From Effrenium voratum (lineage: Eukaryota > Sar > Dinophyceae > Suessiales > Symbiodiniaceae), in contig CAUJNA010002112.1 in the NCBI GenBank assembly GCA_963377175.1, forward strand, positions 648,997-712,996: DNA of 64,000 bases. Reading direction: 5' to 3'. Below the pieces are notes generated by a model. The model was not told the origin of the DNA. It worked only from the letters and a program-made list of their open reading frames with translations, and made no database searches. The position numbers were made by a program, and so were the translations under genes. Shown in pieces: positions 54,111 through 61,130 of the stretch. Position 1 is the stretch's first letter, and each line of letters starts with the position of its first letter.

Positions 54111-55844
54111 TATATATTTGTGTAGTTTGAGGGTTCAGGTGCAGGGGGCTGGTTTTTTGCTATGCTTTTGAGGGCGGGGGGGGGGGGGGGCTGAAAAGAT
54201 GAAACATGCTAGGACCCGTGTGGGTCCCTAAGTTGTTTTTTGAGCATCGCAAACACGAACACGGAAGAACATCAAAATACATCAAACAAGCAACCTAACA
54301 ACTATAGCCAAACAAAAGGAAAAAAAAAAGCAGGCAAACAAACAAAGCAAAAAAGAACAACGGAAGAAGCAACCAAACGAACAAGGTGGAAAGCAAACAA
54401 TCAGCTTCCTTTTAGCAGCTTTGGACCCCGGTTGTTTGGGGTTTGGGTGGCTTCCCATTTACCCCACAAGAAACAAGGGTTCAAATCACCACCAATCCAA
54501 ACGAACGAACAAACAAACAAACAAACTGACAAACAAACTGACAAACAAAATCAACACAAGCAAACAAAGAAACAACCAAGCAAACAAATAAAAAAAACAA
54601 AAACAAACAAACAAACCAAAAAAAAACAAAACAACACAAACAAACAAACAAACACAACAACACAGCACAAGCAAACAAACAAACAAACAAAACAAAACAA
54701 CACAAGCAAACAAACAAACAATCAAACAAACAAAACAAACAAACAAACAAACAAACAACCAAACAAACAAAACAAACAAACAAACAAACAAACAACCAAG
54801 CACAAACAAACAAACCAACAGACAAAACAATAAACAGGTCGAAACACATCCTCCAACAGGGCAGCAGGGCCCAGGGAGTATTCCGCCCAGCTGTCGCCCA
54901 AGACCAAGGCATTCTGCAAGTCCTGACAGGGAACACGCAGTTTCGCTTGAGGAGAAAAGGATTTGCATTTCCCGAGTGGACGCCCAAAAGACAGTCCGAA
55001 CTGAAAGTTTCCAGGGAAAAGGATTTGCCGAATTCCCCCAAATCAGAAGTTGCAGTCTGCCGGGGATTTCCGTTGAAACGAGAAAGCGCACTTTTGGATG
55101 CTCCCTGCAACTCACTTCCCGATGGCCAAAAACAAGCCCCCAACTGTTTGTCTGTCACCAAAACGATCTTCCCATTAAACTTCAGTGGGACCAAAACACA
55201 GTCCAGACTGTTTGCTTGCCACCAAAACTGAAAAGCTCTGTCACCAAAACGGCCTTCCCAAAAAGCTCGAAGTCCAAGAACTCGGGAAGTGAGATTTGAG
55301 GTACCCTACAAATCTTCCCCTTCAGACCTGAAGGGGTACGGGGAGGGGTCCAAGACGAGATCCCATTTTCCACTTCTGCGTAAAAGGGAAAATGGGCTAC
55401 CGTAAATTGTGTTCCAGAAATCACCCTTTTCCCCCAATGCTTTTAAGGGGTTGGGGATATATAGTAAACACCGCCAAGACTTTTGCCAACCACAATGTTC
55501 CAGTAAGACGCGATGCTTGCTTCAGGAACCCGATGCAAACCACCCTACAAAGACACCCCCAAGCATTGTATAAGTGACCACTTGTTTGGCCGCAAGCTTA
55601 CCAAGCTTGGCAACTGATTTTGCCTTAATCAAAAACGGAACCTTCCATTTGCTTAGGGGCCCCGGACAAACGCAAATAGGTCCAGTAGTGATAGATTCCC
55701 CTTCAAACCAAACACGGCAAATATACAAGTTGGCATTTCAGCAAATGGAAGGAACACGTGGCGGAACTGCATACCTTCCCATTGCAACTCGGCGTCTTGC
55801 TGGCTCTGTCCCACGACGAAGGCGGGGAGCAGAAATCGCAGCAT
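42176..55844 (-). CDS. SGNH/GDSL-type hydrolase gene, ten exons (gene-level entry)
   Basis: A probable secreted or membrane-targeted serine esterase/lipase of the SGNH superfamily. Ten minus-strand exons join in phase: 55844-55794, 54922-54871, 52174-52113 (or 52110), 49649-49602, 48622-48519, 46851-46791, 46511-46474, 45264-45163, 44081-43985 and 42397 down to a 3' end between 42261 and 42176. The product begins with a short hydrophobic leader (MLRFLLPAFVVG). It then carries block I GDSWAEYS (nucleophile Ser), block II NKGAAG (oxyanion Gly), block III IGGND (oxyanion Asn) and block V DDIHLN (catalytic Asp and His). About 206 residues precede the last exon, normal for the family. Substrate cannot be inferred. 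Eight of nine introns have GC donors. The first donor and the 3' end are the least certain parts; an extra exon could exist in either place. The start rests on the leader and on being the first ATG after an AG at 55861-55860 that could accept spliced leader. Confidence 0.8.
42261..42397 (-). CDS. GDSL gene exon 10: block V (Asp-x-x-His)
   Basis: Starts GAC GAT after GAG and encodes DDIHLNRRGYDRLWEYAPLR, the block V motif with catalytic Asp and His followed by the standard Asn-x-x-Gly-Tyr and a C-terminal helix. The frame stays open through a Ser/Asp-rich tail to a TGA at 42178-42176. A GT donor at 42260 is possible, so the true end may be either, or followed by another exon. Confidence 0.8.
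43347..43482. mobile_element. Family A element
   Basis: tatggcggatggacaaactc ... gcgcaaaatggatttcgtcc then atccacagta. In GDSL intron 9. Confidence 0.7.
43599..43672. mobile_element. Family C element (74 bp)
   Basis: ggagtctccatgacactt-like left arm (ggggtctccatgacactt) and aagggtcatggagactcc right arm, with gggtccacgacccc between them as a second hairpin. Confidence 0.75.
43985..44081 (-). CDS. GDSL gene exon 9
   Basis: Encodes KQAAEAKAVAFVNVSTIF followed by GGSFARHSDPTYFQ. The strand AFVNVS ('hydrophobic-V-(D/N)-hydrophobic-S') lies where SGNH proteins have their last strand before block V. It ends on CAG before a GC donor in phase 0, so YFQ runs directly into DDIHLN. Confidence 0.8.
44854..44959. 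mobile_element. Family G element
   Basis: aatgttgaccccatattcat ... ccggggtaaacatt, with the gggtggtgtttggcccctcc core. Located in GDSL intron 8. Confidence 0.7.
45163..45264 (-). CDS. GDSL gene exon 8: central strand
   Basis: Encodes IVLTGYCVPSGDLAWHP and then a stretch with two further Cys and PVNLA. The strand IVLTGY followed by Pro is typical of the region between blocks III and V. It ends CT before GCGCCA; CT plus G of exon 9 gives Leu. Confidence 0.8.
45361..45504. mobile_element. Family J element, reverse orientation
   Basis: ctctaggggtaccttccatt ... gaatcaacccctaga; reverse-complement core gatggttgaaaagaatgg-type (caatggttgaaaagaatgga). Confidence 0.7.
45949..46190. repeat. Degenerate tandem repeat, roughly 40-base unit
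   Basis: Successive copies of taccaaatacccaaaatccg followed by (a/g)gctttctgg, with variants, about six in a row and possibly a first weak copy near 45845. Located in GDSL intron 7. Confidence 0.75.
46474..46511 (-). CDS. GDSL gene exon 7, 38 bases
   Basis: The shortest exon found. It encodes VVEHLQMLTPQT plus AA. A GC donor follows, and AA plus the G of exon 8 gives Lys, so the joined text reads PQTKIVLTGY, the usual Pro-x-x-Lys-strand before the central beta strand of SGNH proteins. Frame continuity at both ends supports it despite its size. Confidence 0.65.
46791..46851 (-). CDS. GDSL gene exon 6
   Basis: Starts with G after AAG and encodes NAGCPDEFFFLQYLQKDVEK, the segment after GGND(F)L. 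It ends on an AAG codon before a GC donor, phase 0. It forms one amphipathic helix with exon 7 (DVEK then VVEHLQML). Confidence 0.7.
47012..47104. repeat. Family I repeat
   Basis: gctaacagtttaactttagt then tggaaaacccattagttggc and agccaagcaaaatgcaccaa. In GDSL intron 5. Confidence 0.75.
48318..48451. mobile_element. Family G element (134 bp)
   Basis: aatgttgacccgggatct ... ccggggttaacatt, with nested gggggtggtccctccaaaag and ccactgaaaggggacaccct. It lies about 70 bases past GDSL exon 5. Confidence 0.75.
48519..48622 (-). CDS. GDSL gene exon 5: block III (GGND)
   Basis: Encodes a helix (SCNVAHAVHAMSEAAERV) followed by SIAWVSIGGNDF. The beta strand plus GGND is the block III signature, with Asn as the second oxyanion residue. 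It ends TT before GTGCC, the only GT donor in this gene; TT plus G of exon 6 makes Leu. Codon third positions are strongly G or C. Confidence 0.85.
48672..48765. mobile_element. Family C element
   Basis: ctagagtctccgtgaccc ... ggatcatggagactccaggt, about 50 bases on the 5' side of GDSL exon 5. Confidence 0.75.
48962..49069. mobile_element. Family B element with duplicated left end
   Basis: acctggaccctcaaactacc is followed at once by a second ctggaccctcaaattccc; the right end is agtttgcgggtccaggt. This suggests insertion of one B end into another or replication slippage. Confidence 0.65.
49602..49649 (-). CDS. GDSL gene exon 4
   Basis: Sixteen codons (AAMWAKAEDCITSPHH) between CAG at 49652-49650 and a GC donor at 49601. 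Phase 0 at both ends fits exons 3 and 5. It supplies the segment between block II and block III, where family members often carry a Trp after the Gly block. Confidence 0.65.
50775..50923. mobile_element. Family A element
   Basis: tactgtggatgctcgcgaaa ... ggtggtgcaacatggagttc then gtccatccacagta. In GDSL intron 3. Confidence 0.75.
51156..51272. mobile_element. Family O element, opposite orientation
   Basis: Ends tgtggctcaaaa and ttttggagccaca; the internal text is the reverse complement of the other copies (gcaaaccgcgggttttgg). Located in GDSL intron 3. Confidence 0.7.
51308..51545. mobile_element. Family J element interrupted by family O
   Basis: tctaggggttgattccccat, then the family O insertion (51332-51434), then cccattcttttcaaccatcg to gaaggtacccctaga. 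A second ctctaggggttgattcccc stands just before it at about 51281-51299. Confidence 0.7.
51332..51434. mobile_element. Family O element nested in a family J element
   Basis: tatggctcaaaa ... tttgagccacg, same internal text as the 63.3-kb copy (cctgcggtttgcccct). It interrupts the left part of a family J repeat: ccccatt stands on the left and cccattcttttcaacc on the right, matching the unbroken J text elsewhere. A short duplication (cccatt) is visible. Confidence 0.75.
52110..52174 (-). CDS. GDSL gene exon 3: block II (oxyanion Gly)
   Basis: Encodes SLLRHCPLANLVNKGAAGAT, the block II region following GDS at the usual distance. The acceptor is CAG followed by AC, the only acceptor among the rebuilt introns not followed by G. 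The 3' end is ambiguous by three bases (52110 or 52113) because GCAGCC stands both at the donor and at the start of exon 4. Confidence 0.75.
52569..52756. mobile_element. Family F element(s), possibly disrupted
   Basis: gtagtctattttagtagggg and two copies of ggggacctag (near 52669 and 52747) suggest one element with an internal insertion or two overlapping copies. Confidence 0.5.
52890..53003. mobile_element. Family D element (114 bp)
   Basis: Ends ctcagttgttcagtg / cactgaacaactcag; core as in the other copies. Located between GDSL exons 2 and 3. Confidence 0.85.
53611..53708. mobile_element. Family B element flanked by GGTACC-type ends
   Basis: ggtacctagaccctcaaact ... tttggagggtccaggtacc; the termini extend the inverted repeat to the six-base ggtacc. 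Confidence 0.7.
53902..54017. mobile_element. Family F element
   Basis: aggtcctccagagaggtt ... ctagctgggggacctag, with gtagtctatttttgtagg inside. Confidence 0.65.
54049..54118. repeat. Poly-T run followed by TA repeat
   Basis: About 50 consecutive T then aatatatatatatat. On the minus strand this is TA-repeat plus poly-A. It may be the tail of a retrocopy or simple slippage; no gene body was found beside it. Confidence 0.85.
54490..54830. repeat. Long degenerate CAAA microsatellite
   Basis: About 340 bases of caaa units interrupted by ctga, cacaa and ccaa variants. It lies next to GDSL exon 2 and is read through by frames over 200 residues long on the minus strand, which are not genes. Confidence 0.9.
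54871..54922 (-). CDS. GDSL gene exon 2: block I (GDS)
   Basis: The acceptor CAG precedes GAC at 54922. The exon encodes NALVLGDSWAEYSL, with the nucleophile Ser in GDS preceded by a hydrophobic strand, as in SGNH hydrolases. It ends CTG-G before a GC donor. The leftover G plus AC from exon 3 makes Asp. It sits beside a large degenerate CAAA microsatellite, which explains the long spurious frames running through it. Confidence 0.8.
55794..55844 (-). CDS. GDSL gene exon 1: start codon and signal-peptide-like leader
   Basis: ATG at 55844-55842 opens a leader with one Arg and a hydrophobic core (LRFLLPAFVV), then QSQQD. A GC donor after the GAC codon (55793) joins exon 2 in phase 0. A second donor, GT at 55774, would add DAELQWE but leaves a phase that does not fit exon 2 unless another exon intervenes. 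Confidence 0.5.
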
Positions 55845-56943
55845 GGGGCAAAAGCCCAGCTGAGCCGAAAAGATCGCAGCGATGCGTAGAAGATCCCAGG
55901 TGCTTTAAAGAAACTGGCAAACTTAAGGAATAACAGGAGAAGAAAAATCAGGTAACAACCTGGTCTCGAGTCGTGGTTTTCCCCGTACCCCGTGTTTTTT
56001 GGTCATCTGCCAAAGCCAAGCCGAAAATAAGAGGGGCCAATACCAATTGTCCCTCCTGTTGCGAGCTTCACAAGCCATGTGGGCAAATTACTCCTCCGAA
56101 AATGGAAAATAAGTGTACCCGGACCCTCAAAATTCCGTCTACAAAAATGGATGTGTGCCCCGAAAATCTGGGGTAAGGTCCCCTTTGTATTGCTAGTTTG
56201 CCCAGCAGGGGTAAGCTTGACTTCAAACCAAGTCCGTTTTTGACTTTGCGTTACTTCCGAATGGGCCAAAGCAAGCCACTTCGCCAAGGAGGTTTAAACC
56301 TCCGCAAATAATGTAACCATTGATTTGGGTGCATCCCAACTCGACTAGGACTTCTAACTTGGTTCTAGCCTTTATCTGGCTTTGTAGGTCACCAAGCGCT
56401 TGCCAGCTCTTAAACACTAAAAGGAAAATGGCGAAGGGGTTACCTAGTATGTCGGCTTGCCTGGGATCCACTGGGTCATGTTTCTGCGTTTGCTCCGTGT
56501 GTGTTTTTTTTGTTTTTTTTTTGCGCACATCGAGTTGCGGGAACTGAGTGACACATGTAGGGCACGGTCCCTGGGCCATTTTGAGCCAAGACTGCATGGC
56601 CCCCGACAAGGTCGCGGCTCGATGTGTTTTGCCGGATCCATGTGTTTGCATGTGTCTTGTTGGGGTACCCTTTGGGGCTCGACCAAGAGGAAACTACCTA
56701 TCTATATTTTTTGGGGTTCGCCCACTTTGAGACAAACCCGTTTTCCATCTAATCATTACACGATGAAACAACATCTCACTTTAAAATACTAGCAACCACC
56801 TGGGGAACATATAGGAAGCCTAGTTTTGTGGTCTGACTCCCTGCCTGAGTGGGTTTGCCGAAAAAGCGGTAAACAAAAACAGTCTGCCACTAGAATGGCC
56901 TTCCCAAAAAGTATCAACCCCAAGAACTCTGGGAGTGAGTTGT

Positions 56944-57004
56944 CAAGTCAACCAGTCGGCATGGCCCTCGCGGACTTGCTCCATTTTTTCCGCTCGCGTT
57001 CTCT
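56944..57004 (-). CDS. Weak terminal-exon candidate
   Basis: One minus-strand frame reads RTRAEKMEQVREGHADWLT followed by TGA, after an AG and before the start of the GDSL gene. It could be the last exon of the unrecognised gene at 59-61 kb, but no phase link could be shown. Confidence 0.2.
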
Positions 57005-57183
57005 TGGGTTTGCATGGCGAAAGAACCTGAGAACAGGGTTCCATTTGTTGGTTCCCCCAACAACTTGAACAGGGGGTGCCCCCTGGGAAATCAACAACCC
57101 CTAGTTTTAAGTCTGGACAATTCCAAGGATCCCCTTAGACCCTAAATATGAGGGCCGAAATGACCCCACCAGACCTCAAATAA

Positions 57184-57323
57184 TATCGCGGATGGACGAA
57201 ATCCTGCGCCGCCGGAGAAACCCTGGAATGGTGACTCCCCTACAAATACCGCAAGCAAACGTGATTGTTTCATCCATGGTTTCATTTCGTGGTGCGAAAA
57301 GGAGGTCGCGACCAGCCACAGTA
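57184..57323. mobile_element. Family A element, diverged
   Basis: tatcgcggatggacgaaatc ... cgtggtgcgaaaaggaggtc then accagccacagta. Confidence 0.65.
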
Positions 57324-57959
57324 TGGTCTCGGGACCCTAACAAATCAAAAAAGATGGAATCCCCGGAACCTGGAATGGAAGGGGCCATGGATTGAGGACT
57401 TTGCCACGGAGTTCTATTTACCACTAACACGGCGCCCAAAAGGCTTAAGGTCCAGAAACTCGGTCCAGGGCCCTGGAGGGGTTTGAAGGTTGACCGACTC
57501 TCGGGCTTTCAGGCAGGCAACTCTCTTTCGTTTTCTGCCAGGTTTACAGAACTGTCGCCTTGGCCCAAAAGGACACCAAAACAAATGCAAGCAAGGGTCC
57601 AGGCAAAGCCTTCCAACCCACTCCTGGCGAAGACCCCTTTGTGGATGCTGCTGACTCGTCCGCAAACAAACACTTTTTGAGGGTCCAATGGACAATCCAC
57701 TGTTGACCAAAGAGTTGAAGCCCAAAGATTCGCTGCCAAACGCCATGAAGAAGTACAACAACAAAAAAAAGGGAAGGGCCCCAGTGAAAAAGCGAAATCG
57801 CGACGACTATGGGTTACTTACTACCCACTATGGGTTACCCACTAAAGTAATTCAAGTCTTCCAGAAATTTCAGTCCGAAACAAGGGCTAGTGGACTTCAC
57901 TTTTTGCCATGTCATCCGTGTTCCTTCCGTCCCTTATAGTAGTTGCTTCAGTTTGGTTC

Positions 57960-58070
57960 CTCAGATGCCCAGTGGCTAGGGGAAAAAAAGGCATCCTTTT
58001 TCCGGTTGGTTGAGTTTAAAGGGAACCCTTCCCAAAAAAATAAAGAAAAAATGGCACCACGAGGCAACTG
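57960..58070. mobile_element. Family E element
   Basis: ctcagatgcccagtggct ... accacgaggcaactg, with the ggttggttgagtttaaagg core. Confidence 0.75.
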
Positions 58071-59038
58071 GGGTTCCATCATGATATGCCTGTTCGTCGT
58101 CCCTCAAAATTCCAACTTAACAATGGGTTGTCGCAACCCAAGCTTTTGGGGCGAATTCCATTTTTTAATGGGTCGCTTGAGGGTCCAGGTATGTCTTGTT
58201 CCTCATCTCTTGAGAGGTAATTAATGCGAAGGCACAAACCAAACCACACCTGCAAGTGGCGGCCTTGAGACGCAGTTGCGACCGAGAACATATTTCTTGT
58301 TTTGCCGTGTTGGTTTGGGACCCATGGCGGAAATGCTTGTATCGCTTCGCGGTGGAATGCCAAATGAGTCATAGTCCAAACCCGGTATAAAAATGGCCTA
58401 CCGAGAACCATGTGAAGAATTATGAAGGCGGCCACAGCTATTTCTAAAGTTGGGCTTGTTCCTGACTAACCTTCATCTACCCGGGTTTTGATTGTGGCTC
58501 AAATGGAGACTGAGCCATGGTTTGACAATTATCAAGAAGTGGTCCTCCAATGCAGACCCCACACTAGACTCGGCACCTCGCCACGGACAAGGCCTTTGAA
58601 ACCAGCCGATCAAACCCATACAAGCAATGACAAATCGTGGATGTTCAACCAAGGTCAAGTAAGTAGGTTGCAATCATGGTAGCCGGGCAACTGGGGTTTT
58701 AGTTGGCTTGCAACCATCGTTGTAATCTACGTTGAACATAAGTAAGATAACTTGGTGTTGGTACATGCAAAGGCGACGTCGAACCAATGTGCGGATGCTT
58801 TAGTCTGCCTCTACCAAAGGGCTGTTTCTCGCAGTTTACGCCACAGCGGACCTGGCTTGTCTTCCTTGGGTCCCGTCAATTCGGGGAAAACCTTGGAGGG
58901 TCATCGCCCCCATCCTTTGTCTTGGTGGTCCTGTGGTTGGGTTGTAGGGTCGGTTTCAGATGGGTTTAGGGCCGGTTGGGGTGGATTGGGGCTGATTTAG
59001 GGCTCCCGCCCCCGCCCCCGCGGTCGCAACTGGGCAGC

Positions 59039-59112
59039 CCTGCCAGCCATTCTGCGTCTGCGACAGGCCACCGTAGTGCTTGGCGCACCAATCTGTGCGC
59101 GCAAAGTCCGCC
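59039..59112 (-). CDS. Unrecognised gene, exon c
   Basis: CAG before G at 59112. AG of exon b plus G makes Arg, then 24 codons including DWCAKHYGG, then G before a GC donor. The downstream partner is not identified. Confidence 0.5.
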
Positions 59113-60755
59113 CTGGGCGACCAAGGACCGGCTGCGACCGGAGGCGACTCGAGTCGAGGATACACCCGCCCCAAACATTTGGGGCTCCAGTTAGCATCTT
59201 TCGGGTCGATTGAAAGGGAAGCCCAGAAAAACCAAATTGAAAACTTTTTTGGGGTGGGGCAGGACTTTGGGAGGTTCCCCTCCCACCTTGTGGACCTTCA
59301 TCGCAAGACAAGTTCGGACTCATCTCTCTCAGGAGGTGAGGTGGGCATCATCCTGAACCCTCAACTCCCCCCAAACCCCCCCAAAAAACGGAATTCCCCC
59401 CATTTAGGGCAACTTCAACTGGTGTTTACCGTTGGAATAGGGCAAATTCAGCTGGTCTTTAGCGTTGGCATCTTGCCAGGCTCCAGAGCGACACGTGTCT
59501 TCTTGTCTCTTCGCCGCCGCTTTCAACGCCCGGCCTGTGGTTCAGCTCGAAGTCATTGGCCGCCTCCATAGGGCCCTTCTTCAGATCGGCCTCCGCTTGG
59601 ACGACTCGACGAAGGGAACGAAGCTCAAACGGAAAAGGAACATCAGAGCCACAGGCCGAAGGCCGCTTTTTTTCCTTTCGTTCTTTTTGTTCTGGGTCCT
59701 GGAAGTCCCCACTTGTTCAGGGTCCCTCAAGTCCTGGAAGAGTATGGCTAGAAAAGGTCGATTTCGACCTTTTGCTAAAACAAAGTCTGGACTTTTTACT
59801 TTTGTGTTCAGCAATCCAACAAATCACGCAGACCTGGTGGACGAGAGGAGTGAATTGACTTGGTCAAAACACCCGGTTGCTTTGGGCTAGTGACCCCCGA
59901 ATTATCCCGAAGGACAGACCTGGACAACCATTTGGTTTTATAATTTCCTGGGGTCGTTGGTCGTTTGGGCAAATGGCCGTGAAACCGCAGCAGCACCCTG
60001 AATGGCCGTGAAAAACGCGTGGAAAGGCCGTGAAAAACGCGTGAATGGCCGTGAAAAACGGGCCGAAACCTTGAAAAAACGTGAAGTGCAAGCAGTGGCC
60101 GTGAAAAAAGGCAATGGCCGTGAAAACCGAATTTCATGGTCCTGAGCAGAATGACCCCGTGAAAAGTGGTTAAATGGGTCCAGGGACACACAGACACACA
60201 GACACACAGACACACAGACAGCCAGACACACACACAGACACACACCCATCATTCATCCGTCATCCGTCATTCATCCGGCGGGTTTAATCATCTGAGACAC
60301 ACTGATGCGAGTCGAACATGCGGGATGCCGCCCGCCCTTCTCCTGACCCCTCCCCCCGGAAATTCTCCCTAAGCCCGTATTCTTTGCGTTAAGGTCAGTT
60401 TTGAGGGAAACAACCAAATTTCTAACTTCCTGAATGGATTGGCAAAGAAGAGTGCAAACCTTTTGTTTGCCACTAACATGGTCTTTCCAAGCAGTATAAA
60501 GTCCAATGGGGGCAAGGGCAAGGAATGGAATCCCACCACCTGAAACCTTCTTTCCAGCTTCTTCTCAGTGCCCTCGATTCTGTTTTTTGGGTGATCATGG
60601 TGATCCATTTTCAAAATAAAGAAACACTTAGTCCTAAAACAACACTTAAGCCACTTGGAGGGCACTAAAAAAACAACTGCTTCGCCTCTTTCGCCTCTTG
60701 CCTCGTTCGGGTCGTTGATGTTCATCCACCCCGCCCAGCCGTAGATGTTTGTGTC
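59039..60755 (-). CDS. Unrecognised gene, three consecutive exons (partial)
   Basis: Three GC3-rich minus-strand segments join in phase with the local splice pattern: 60755-60702, 59590-59535 and 59112-59039, both introns GC-AG. The joined protein reads DTNIYGWAGWMNINDPNE, ADLKKGPMEAANDFELNH, Arg across the junction, then ADFARTDWCAKHYGGLSQ and TQNGWQ. It is rich in Trp, Asn and Asp. I do not recognise the family. The 5' end may extend to 60808, since the frame upstream (VVLENFSAAQ) also looks coding. The continuation after 59039 was not found; a candidate last exon lies near 57.0 kb. It lies upstream of, and on the same strand as, the GDSL gene and could be a separate gene. Confidence 0.55.
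59535..59590 (-). CDS. Unrecognised gene, exon b
   Basis: GAG before GCC at 59590; 18 codons plus AG; donor GC at 59534. Third positions are mostly G or C. The frame is also open upstream of the acceptor, so the 5' boundary depends on the phase match with exon a. Confidence 0.55.
59965..60130. repeat. Interspersed GGCCGTGAAAA repeat cluster
   Basis: At least six copies of ggccgtgaaa(a), several followed by acgcgtg, in about 165 bases. Spacing is 20-45 bases. No coding frame was accepted. Confidence 0.8.
60182..60245. repeat. CACAGA microsatellite
   Basis: acacacagacacacagacac repeated, directly after the GGCCGTGAAAA cluster. Confidence 0.9.
60702..60755 (-). CDS. Unrecognised gene, exon a
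   Basis: CAG before GAC at 60755; 18 codons with three Trp/Tyr and paired Asn-Asp; GC donor after the GAG codon at 60701. An alternative 5' boundary is 60808 after TTTAG. Confidence 0.5.
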
Positions 60756-60986
60756 CTGCGCGGCAGAGAAGTTCTCCAAGACCACACTTCTACCAAAATG
60801 GTCGTCCACTAAAGATGGGGGGCTATTTATAGATAGAGGCAAGGCCTAATATATGGGAATCCCAAGGTGTGTAAAATTTCCGCCTGTTGAACGAAAACTG
60901 CTTTTTCAGTCTGGGAACATGAATTTCTGCCTCCAAGCGTTTCTTGGGGAAACAAACTTTTTGCAAGGTCAAGCTGGTCGATTGAT

Positions 60987-61130
60987 TTTTACCAACGGCG
61001 TTTTTCGCCAATCAAACGGCGTTTTTTGGCGATCAACCGGCGTTTGTGGCCGTTCACAGCAGTCCTTGAATATTGACGAATTGCTCCAACGGCGTTTTGG
61101 GGGACAAAAAGCGTTTTTTGCAGCAACGGC
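60987..61130. repeat. Cluster of GGCGTTTTT motifs
   Basis: aacggcgtttttcgcc, aacggcgttttttggcg, accggcgtttgtggcc, aacggcgttttggggg and agcgttttttgc within 145 bases. It looks like a decayed tandem array with local hairpins. Confidence 0.65.

Noticed and set aside
54240..54833. Plus-strand 197-residue frame of Lys, Gln, Asn and Thr
   Set aside because: Pure microsatellite translation, with no domain and no GC3 bias.
54481..55194. Long minus-strand open frames (over 200 residues) rich in Cys, Leu, Phe and Val
   Set aside because: Products of the CAAA microsatellite read in reverse. Only the GDS-containing exon at 54922-54871, in one of the frames, is considered real.
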